A stretch of 11,972 nucleotides of DNA from an uncultured Treponema sp. (GTDB taxonomy: Bacteria > Spirochaetota > Spirochaetia > Treponematales > Treponemataceae), in NCBI GenBank assembly GCA_946538875.1, contig CAMNHD010000018.1, positions 1-11,972 of the forward strand, in the 5' to 3' direction. The first letter of the stretch is position 1. Each line of letters starts with the position of its first letter. Below, piece by piece: positions 7,543-11,972 of the stretch. The translations under genes were made by a program, and so were the position numbers. The notes beneath the pieces are model-generated. The model saw only the letters and a list, made by a program, of their open reading frames with translations. It was not told the DNA's origin and searched no databases.

Positions 7543-7571
7543 AGGATAACTTGAAAGGTGTAAAAAATCAA
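7543..7571 (-). promoter_or_regulatory. Putative phosphofructokinase promoter (TTGATT-17-TATCCT)
   Basis: On the minus strand TTGATT (7571-7566) and TATCCT (7548-7543) are 17 bases apart, both 4/6 matches, giving a leader of about 30 bases that contains the AGAGG ribosome site. The -10 lies within one arm of a perfect 7-base inverted repeat, TATCCTA/TAGGATA (7517-7523 and 7542-7548), which could be an operator or chance. Confidence 0.5.
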
Positions 7572-7623
7572 GTAGTATATAAAAATGAGCCTTTACCAGA
7601 CAGGAACCCAGATGCCTTTCCTA

Positions 7624-7782
7624 GTTCATCTGAACGGCACTTGACACCCGCCATCCACGCCTTGAGCGTATCCCGCAGAGCCACCCGTCGGCAAGATCCC
7701 CGCTTTGCGGCACTCCACTCCCGTTCCGGCCCTGCGGGCTCCCGGCCTTCCGGCCAGTCTGCCTCCAATCGGGCGTAGGATA
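7624..7782 (-). repeat. Dispersed GC-rich repeat, copy A
   Basis: Read on the minus strand this sequence aligns end to end with copy B (11381-11541, plus strand). The 20 bases at 7763-7782 match 17/20, the 20 bases at 7689-7708 match 19/20 with equal spacing (54 against 55 bases) between these blocks, the next 23 bases match about 17/23, and after 30 (31 in B) less similar bases both end in a GTTC palindrome, here GTTCATCTGAAC (7624-7635). It fills most of the 374-base gap 7508-7881, pointing toward pfk; the rest of that gap is promoter sequence plus bases 7783-7869, where I see nothing. A 66-codon TTG-start frame runs through it but lacks support as a gene. Confidence 0.72.
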
Positions 7783-7846
7783 CCTTTTGGCTTTTTCCGT
7801 TACTGGGACCCGCTCAGGTTTTTGAATGTCTTTTATCCCCGGGTGC

Positions 7847-7875
7847 TACAAACATTCAGCCAAATCCGCTATACT
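7847..7875 (+). promoter_or_regulatory. Putative ilvY promoter, predicted leaderless
   Basis: TATACT (7870-7875) is a 5/6 -10 match ending 6 bases before the ATG at 7882. At 17 bases upstream lies TACAAA (7847-7852), a poor 3/6 -35. No Shine-Dalgarno precedes the ATG (GACCCC lies between). The call rests on the -10 position, which repeats at three other genes here. Confidence 0.45.
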
Positions 7876-7881
7876 GACCCC

Positions 7882-8793
7882 ATGGACTTTTTTGAACTAA
7901 AGGCATTCCTGACATTAAGCCGCACCCTTCACTTTGCAAAAGCCGCCCAGGAAGTCGGACTCAGCCCCTCTGCCCTAAGCCGCCTGGTAAGCCGTCTGGA
8001 AGAAGAGACCGCCTCCACACTCTTTGACCGGGACAACCGCGAAGTAAGCCTTACCCAGGACGGAATCCTTTTTGCCAAATTCGCAGAACAGAGCCTTGAA
8101 AACCAGCAGGAAATCCTACAGGCATTCCACCGCAACGAAGCCACAGTACGCGGAACACTCCACGTCTATGCAAGCGTAACAGCCTGCTACACAATAATGC
8201 CTCCCTTCATCAAACTGCTTAAGTCCAAATATCCCGACATAAACCTCAGTATAGAAACCGGAGACCCAGCCGCAGCAGCAGAAGCCGTCAAGGAAGGAAG
8301 GGCTGACCTTGCCGTAGCCGCCATCCCTGACACTAAAATCGACATCTTCGACTGCATACCCGTCCGCACTTCCCCGCTGGTGTTCGCCGCAAGCAGCCAG
8401 GGGCCTTATGTTCAAGTCAGCGGAAGCCCCCAGGACATAGTAAGCTCAGTGCCGCTCATTCTGCCCAAGGCCGGACTTGCCCGCCGACGCTTTGACAGCT
8501 GGGTAAAAAGCCGCAACGTAAAGCCCGTGATTGCCGCAGAGACAGAAGGCAACGAAGCGGTAATGGCATTAGCCGCACTGGGACTTGGAATTGGACTTGT
8601 GCCACAGATAGTCCTTGAAAACGGTCCCTACCGCGAAGGCTTTGTCTGTCACAGTGCAGGAAACGCACTTGGATTCTACAACATAGGCTTTGTCCAGAAG
8701 GTCCAGATTTCCGGAACCGCCGCCCACAAGCGCATCCGCCTTGCCGCCACAGACATCCTGCACAACACCCGCTGGGAAGAGTTCAGCCACTGA
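7882..8793 (+). CDS. ilvY: LysR-family regulator resembling IlvY
   Basis: A 303-residue LysR-type regulator. The N-terminal winged helix-turn-helix (1-60: MDFFELKAFL, FAKAAQEVGLSPSALSRLVSRLEE, LFDRDNREVSLT) is followed by the effector domain. Beyond the general family pattern it shares IlvY-like stretches: GTLHVYASVTACY (91-103), ETGDPAAA (125-132), ARRRFDSWV (200-208), NEAVMALAALGLGIGLVPQIVLEN (224-247). E. coli IlvY activates ilvC for branched-chain amino acid synthesis when acetolactate or acetohydroxybutyrate is present. No ilvC is in this window, so the target is not shown by context. Start: ATG 7882 begins the conserved MDxxxLKxFL; the frame is open back to 7705 but that part reads through repeat A. 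It is 70 bases upstream of the ModF-like gene, whose promoter begins 8 bases after this stop. Confidence 0.82.
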   Translation: MDFFELKAFLTLSRTLHFAKAAQEVGLSPSALSRLVSRLEEETASTLFDRDNREVSLTQDGILFAKFAEQSLENQQEILQAFHRNEATVRGTLHVYASVTACYTIMPPFIKLLKSKYPDINLSIETGDPAAAAEAVKEGRADLAVAAIPDTKIDIFDCIPVRTSPLVFAASSQGPYVQVSGSPQDIVSSVPLILPKAGLARRRFDSWVKSRNVKPVIAAETEGNEAVMALAALGLGIGLVPQIVLENGPYREGFVCHSAGNALGFYNIGFVQKVQISGTAAHKRIRLAATDILHNTRWEEFSH

Positions 8794-8801
8794 CTCCGCA
8801 A

Positions 8802-8830
8802 TTGAAAAACACGGCACTAAGTGCTATAGT
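8802..8830 (+). promoter_or_regulatory. Promoter of the ModF-like gene with palindromic spacer
   Basis: TTGAAA (8802-8807) and TATAGT (8825-8830) are separated by exactly 17 bases. The last 11 spacer bases, GCACTAAGTGC (8814-8824), form a perfect 5+1+5 palindrome that ends against the -10, a natural place for a repressor site. Expected leader is about 27 bases with GCGGAG (8852-8857) as ribosome site, 6 bases before the ATG at 8864. Confidence 0.62.
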
Positions 8831-8863
8831 ATCCCCCACAGTCAAGTGCAAGCGGAGACCATC

Positions 8864-10480
8864 ATGGAAATACAGCATCTTATCAATATCATAAACTGCA
8901 GCATACAGAACGGAAGCAAGCAGCTCCTAAAACCATTCACATGGACCATGGACCCCGGACAGGCATGGCTGGTCACAGGCCCCAACGGAGGAGGCAAAGC
9001 CGCATTCGTAAACGCCCTGGCCCAATTCGCAGAATTTACTCCTCAGGAATGCCCGCAGACAGACTCCGCCTCCCAATCCACATCCCAATACCAGACCATC
9101 TTCCACAACTCCACCGCACTTGTCTCGCTGGAAGCCGCCGCACGCCTTATAGAAGAGGAACGCGCCCGTGACGAAAGCGAATACATGGACAAAGAAGACG
9201 CCGGCCGCACCGGCAGACAATACATTGCAGAAGTCCTGGGAGGTTCAAGCAAAAAGAACGCACCCCTTCCGCCAATTGCATCCCGGCTTGAAACAATGCC
9301 GCAGGTAAAGCTCTGCGGTGTTGAGAAAATCCTTGACCGCGGACTGCGCTACATGAGCACCGGAGAAATCCGCCGCACACTCCTCTGCCGGGCACTGCTT
9401 TCTGGATGCAGACTCCTAGTCCTTTCCGACCCCTTTGCAGGATTAGATGCACAGTCAAGAAAAATCCTTTTGGAATTCTTTGACACGATAGTCTCAAAGC
9501 AGCTTTCCGCAACCGCCGCCGACGCAACATTCCCGCGCATAATCCTCAGCATGGAACGCTTCCAGGAAATTCCTTCAAGCATAAGCCACGTACTGGAATT
9601 CTCACAGGGAACAGTTTCATACAGCGGCCCCCGCAGCACATACGAAAAACTCGTGGCAGAACGCAATGCAAAAAAAGCCGCCACCGCCAAGGCTGAACGG
9701 GAGGAATTCCTTGCAAGCCTGGAAAAAATCCGCCGCGAAAGCGACTCCCTTACCCAGGACATAAACAACACACCAGTTCCACAGAGTCTCATACGCTTTG
9801 AAAATGTGAACGTAGGCTGGGGAGACCATCACGTGCTGCAGGATCTCACATGGGAAGTGCAGAAAGGTGTCCACTGGTGCATCAGAGGGCCGAACGGTTC
9901 AGGAAAAACTACAATCCTTGAACTGATTACCGGAGACAACATGCAGGTATTCAGCCAGCAGATTTTCCTCTTTGGAAAAAAGCGCGGCTCCGGAGAAACA
10001 ATCTGGGACATAAAGAAACAGCTGGGCATAGTGAGCTACCGTCTGCACGTTGAGTACCGCATGGTGGGAGACACAACTCTTCAGGACGTGATAATCTCAG
10101 GATTCCACGACAGCATAGGCCTTTACGAACAGTCCACCGACTTTGAAAAGGCGACTGCATATCAGTGGCTCAAACTCGCAGGCTTTGGCGGACGGGAAAA
10201 GCAAAGCTTCAGCTCTCTCAGCTATGGAGAACAGCGTGCAATCCTTATTCTCAGGGCTGCAGTAAAGACCCCGCGCGTCCTGATTCTGGACGAACCCTGC
10301 CACGGCCTTGACGAAAACTACCGCCAGAAAATCCTTGACCTCCTGGAAACTGTTGCACAGACAGGTACCACCACTCTGCTACATGTCACTCACGACCCCA
10401 CAGAAGTCCTCTCCTGCGAAAAGAACATACTGGAACTTCTCCCCGGCCAGAGCCCCATGTACCGCATTATAGAAGAATAA
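8864..10480 (+). CDS. modF: ModF-like protein with two ABC ATPase domains
   Basis: A 538-residue tandem ABC ATPase without membrane segments, matching the layout of E. coli ModF (modEF operon, suspected role in molybdenum handling, not proven). Domain 1: Walker A GPNGGGKAA (39-47), a CGVEKILDRGLRYMSTGEIRRTLLC region like ModF's LLDRRFKYLSTGETRKTLLC, signature STGE (165-168), Walker B LLVLSDP (184-190). Domain 2: Walker A GPNGSGKTT (342-350), the ModF hallmark LFGKKRGSGETIWDIKK (369-385), signature SYGE (453-456), Walker B LILDEP (473-478), switch His510. Domain 1 has lost the Walker A Ser/Thr (Ala46), the Walker B Asp (Ser188) and the catalytic Glu (Asp189), so only domain 2 looks fully active. 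A charged helix (265-295) joins them. No modA/B/C or modE is nearby, so a molybdate link is only by family. Confidence 0.83.
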   Translation: MEIQHLINIINCSIQNGSKQLLKPFTWTMDPGQAWLVTGPNGGGKAAFVNALAQFAEFTPQECPQTDSASQSTSQYQTIFHNSTALVSLEAAARLIEEERARDESEYMDKEDAGRTGRQYIAEVLGGSSKKNAPLPPIASRLETMPQVKLCGVEKILDRGLRYMSTGEIRRTLLCRALLSGCRLLVLSDPFAGLDAQSRKILLEFFDTIVSKQLSATAADATFPRIILSMERFQEIPSSISHVLEFSQGTVSYSGPRSTYEKLVAERNAKKAATAKAEREEFLASLEKIRRESDSLTQDINNTPVPQSLIRFENVNVGWGDHHVLQDLTWEVQKGVHWCIRGPNGSGKTTILELITGDNMQVFSQQIFLFGKKRGSGETIWDIKKQLGIVSYRLHVEYRMVGDTTLQDVIISGFHDSIGLYEQSTDFEKATAYQWLKLAGFGGREKQSFSSLSYGEQRAILILRAAVKTPRVLILDEPCHGLDENYRQKILDLLETVAQTGTTTLLHVTHDPTEVLSCEKNILELLPGQSPMYRIIEE

Positions 10481-10518
10481 GCACGTGAATGCAGTCACCA
10501 CCTATACCTGCCCCAAAC

Positions 10519-10554
10519 AAAAAAAAAGCCGCCCCCGTAACCGGAAGCGGCTTT
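10519..10554 (-). terminator. Terminator between convergent ModF-like and barrel genes
   Basis: An 8-bp stem AAAGCCGC/GCGGCTTT (10525-10532 with 10547-10554) plus inner C/G pairs is followed on the minus strand by nine T in all (plus-strand A 10519-10527), a strong intrinsic terminator for the beta-barrel gene ending at 10577. On the plus strand the stem is followed by only three T, so it may also weakly stop the ModF-like transcript. Confidence 0.85.
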
Positions 10555-10576
10555 ATGCGGTAATGATTACCCTAAC

Positions 10577-11266
10577 TTAGAAAGAAAGAGGAATCTTTGC
10601 ACCGATGTCAAGGAAGAGACCACGGCGGGTAAAATACTTATAATTATGCTCTCCGTTAGAATCTGTTGTAGTTACAGACAGAGCCGGTGTCAAGTCCAAA
10701 AGGTAGCGGACTGAACCTATCAAGCGTGCCATGCCAAGGCGCTCCTCATAGCCTGCACCAAACTGAAGACCAAAGATAAAGTGGTTGATGCTTCCAGAAA
10801 CGGAAGTTGCATCTCCACCATTGTCTGATTCTTTCAAATCACCGACAGGAATAGAGAAATTTGGTCCCAGAGCAAAATTGAACTTTTTGTACTTGATTGT
10901 AAGAAGTAAAGGAATGTCCAATGACATATAACTGTAGGCGTAGGTATTGCTCGTCGAGGTATTCCCCAATGTGTGAGTATACTTTGTACCAAACTGATTG
11001 AAGTAGAAATCAAGACCTGGCTGAACACCAAAGTATCCGCCGAATGGAATGTTAATTGCTACTCCACCGCCAAAATCAAGGTTATTTGCAAAAGGTCTTG
11101 ACTTTGTATAGGTGTAGGGACCAATTGCCTGTTCATTTGTTGTATCATACAAATGACTTGCACCAGCATTCCATCCAGCAAAACCGTGTACAAAGAGAAT
11201 TGGGTCAGCAGCTGCCAAAGCTACGGATGCCACTGCCACTGCTACCAATGCTAAAATCTTTTTCAT
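10577..11266 (-). CDS. Outer-membrane beta-barrel protein (OMP_b-brl type)
   Basis: A 229-residue protein with a clear signal peptide (MKK, Ala/Val-rich core, cleavage near ALAAA-DP at 20). The mature part alternates glycine and aromatic residues in amphipathic strands (FGGGVAINIPFGGYFGVQPGLDFYF, MSLDIPLLLTIKYKKFNFALGPNF, FGLQFGAGYEERLG, RGLFLDIGAKIPLSF) and ends in Phe, the usual C-terminal signal for insertion by the BAM machinery. This is the eight-strand barrel pattern of the outer-membrane protein beta-barrel families; the role (adhesin, pore or structural) cannot be told. Start: ATG 11266 with AAGGAG 9 bases upstream. A single-gene unit with its own promoter and a strong terminator, suggesting substantial expression. 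Confidence 0.86.
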   Translation of the reverse strand: MKKILALVAVAVASVALAAADPILFVHGFAGWNAGASHLYDTTNEQAIGPYTYTKSRPFANNLDFGGGVAINIPFGGYFGVQPGLDFYFNQFGTKYTHTLGNTSTSNTYAYSYMSLDIPLLLTIKYKKFNFALGPNFSIPVGDLKESDNGGDATSVSGSINHFIFGLQFGAGYEERLGMARLIGSVRYLLDLTPALSVTTTDSNGEHNYKYFTRRGLFLDIGAKIPLSF

Positions 11267-11301
11267 GTGTAAAATCTCCTTATGTTTAAGATTATAAGTT
11301 C

Positions 11302-11330
11302 ATTATGGGCTAAACTTTCCTTAAAGTCAA
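11302..11330 (-). promoter_or_regulatory. Beta-barrel gene promoter (TTGACT-17-CATAAT)
   Basis: On the minus strand TTGACT (11330-11325, 5/6) and CATAAT (11307-11302, 5/6) are exactly 17 bases apart, with A/T-rich sequence above the -35 (11331-11370) that could serve as an UP element. The leader of about 29 bases carries the AAGGAG ribosome site. This is the strongest promoter seen in the window. Confidence 0.7.
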
Positions 11331-11380
11331 GATTTAAATCCCGTTTTTAACCTTTTTATCTTTTTCCTACGTCCCGCTTA

Positions 11381-11541
11381 TATTTTACGCCGGATTGGAG
11401 CAATGCCGCCAGGCAGACGGACGCATGCGGCCGGCCGGAGCGGAAGCGTAGTTGCGCAAAGCCGGGATCTTGCCGTCAAGTTGCACTGCGGAATACGCCC
11501 GTCCAGTATCCGGTCCACAATGCAGGGGCGTTCCACTGGAC
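11381..11541 (+). repeat. Dispersed GC-rich repeat, copy B
   Basis: Plus-strand homologue of copy A. The best blocks are 11381-11400 (TACGCC-GATTGGAG core) and 11456-11475 (GCAAAGC-GGGATCTTGCCG, 19/20), followed by the shared CTGCGG-ATACGC (11486-11498) and a terminal GTTCCACTGGAC (11530-11541). It occupies most of the 305-base gap 11267-11571 between two divergent promoters and points toward the gene at 11572; its last bases overlap that gene's -35 position. Composition is GC-rich against the A/T-rich sequence to its left. Confidence 0.72.
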
Positions 11542-11565
11542 GCAAAACTACCAATGGTATATTCT
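11530..11565 (+). promoter_or_regulatory. Putative promoter of the SecB-like gene, predicted leaderless
   Basis: TATTCT (11560-11565, 4/6) ends 6 bases before the ATG at 11572. TGGACG (11537-11542, 4/6 to TTGACA) lies 17 bases upstream and belongs to GTTCCACTGGA, which starts 30 bases before the -10, exactly as in front of the RsmI-like gene. No Shine-Dalgarno is present. Confidence 0.5.
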
Positions 11566-11571
11566 AGAATT

Positions 11572-11931
11572 ATGAAGATTATCAGAACTATCCTCAAGGA
11601 AAAACATATCACCGTAAACCAGTTCGCACCCACGCACAAGATGAATGTGAACATGAACCGTCTGAACCTTATGCCGGAGACTCCCAACGGCAACAACCTT
11701 CAGTGCGAGCTAAGGCTGAACGCGAATGTGCTGGATGAATACCAGCAGACTCTTGCCACTCTGAATGTTTCCTACCTTATAATTGCTGTTATGGATCAGG
11801 ATGATGTTTATTCCCAGAATGAATGTGCCAACCGCATCTTTTCGGTGCTGCAGTCCATGTACATAAACTCGGTGAATGAACTCCTGCGGGAAACTCCATT
11901 TCCGCCGCTTCCGATGAACCTGAGCTGCTGA
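11572..11931 (+). CDS. Small protein with SecB-like C-terminus, function unknown
   Basis: A 119-residue cytoplasmic-looking protein without signal peptide or membrane segment. Its end, roughly ANRIFSVLQSMYINSVNEL then TPFPPLPMNLS, resembles the last helix and tail of the SecB chaperone fold (F-P-x-x-R-E-L-I...G-F-P-P-L-x-L-P-x-x-N), and the preceding alternating stretches (LQCELRLNANV, TLATLNVSYLIIAVM) fit the strands of that fold. SecB proper is about 155 residues and tetrameric; the N-terminal half here is not clearly related, so a SecB-like domain is only a possibility. Start: ATG 11572; the frame continues upstream to 11452 but that part lies in repeat B. No ribosome site precedes the ATG. 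The 41 bases after the stop contain no recognisable feature. Confidence 0.65.
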   Translation: MKIIRTILKEKHITVNQFAPTHKMNVNMNRLNLMPETPNGNNLQCELRLNANVLDEYQQTLATLNVSYLIIAVMDQDDVYSQNECANRIFSVLQSMYINSVNELLRETPFPPLPMNLSC

Positions 11932-11972
11932 GCCACGTGCCGCAGATTCCTTTGAGTTGCTAGTTTTATGGA

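Noticed and set aside
6782..7549. 255-codon plus-strand frame
   Set aside because: Mirror of the phosphofructokinase coding sequence, with no recognisable protein family.
7568..7768. 66-codon minus-strand frame in repeat copy A
   Set aside because: It needs a TTG start, has no ribosome site, and the same frame is not kept through copy B because of an indel. A short stretch (GSCR-VALR-T) is shared, with some synonymous changes, so decayed coding origin is not excluded.
7705..7881. N-terminal extension of the LysR gene
   Set aside because: This in-frame part reads through repeat copy A and is Pro/Arg-rich; LysR homology begins exactly at ATG 7882.
11452..11571. Upstream extension of the SecB-like gene
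   Set aside because: It begins at a TTG within repeat copy B with no ribosome site; the composition differs from the downstream protein.

Overview
The window looks like a stretch of a spirochaete chromosome, most likely a host-associated Treponema. This is an inference from the gene mix and protein style: a long group-X-type phosphofructokinase, a small MKK-type outer-membrane beta-barrel, a large signal-peptide SPOR protein with a Pro-Glu hinge, and a short RsmI-like methylase. No rRNA marker is present to prove it. The DNA is densely coding, with mostly housekeeping genes and short intergenic gaps. There are no tRNA or rRNA genes, no CRISPR array, and no transposase or phage gene.

Layout. 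Bases 3-149 (+) are the Ala/Asp-rich C-terminal tail of a gene entering from the left; it overlaps the 3' end of the convergent shikimate kinase-like gene aroK (109-696, -). aroK is translationally coupled to an upstream RsmI-like SAM methyltransferase (706-1428, -). A divergent small secreted protein of unknown function (1614-2114, +) converges on purD (2140-3501, -). Upstream of purD lie a 756-residue SPOR-domain envelope protein (3571-5841, -) and, beyond two hairpin terminators, a phosphofructokinase (6080-7507, -). The 374-base gap 7508-7881 holds the pfk promoter, repeat copy A and the ilvY start signals. Then come an IlvY-like LysR regulator (7882-8793, +) and a ModF-like double-ATPase protein (8864-10480, +). 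A bidirectional hairpin separates the latter from an outer-membrane beta-barrel gene (10577-11266, -). The 305-base gap 11267-11571 holds the barrel-gene promoter and repeat copy B, followed by a 119-residue protein with a SecB-like C-terminus (11572-11931, +).

How the parts relate. purD (purine synthesis), pfk (glycolysis), aroK (aromatics) and IlvY (branched-chain regulation) are metabolic genes without an obvious common pathway; only methyltransferase-aroK is a clear operon. Two signals are not explained by the genes. First, four genes without a Shine-Dalgarno sequence (methyltransferase, purD, ilvY, SecB-like) have a -10-like hexamer ending only 6-7 bases before the ATG, which predicts leaderless mRNAs. 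The other genes with an upstream leader have purine-rich ribosome sites. Second, a GC-rich repeat of about 160 bases occurs twice in opposite orientation (7624-7782 and 11381-11541), each time just upstream of the promoter of the gene it points toward. I found no complete novel defence or mobile system; the repeat family and the leaderless-start pattern are the most interesting observations.
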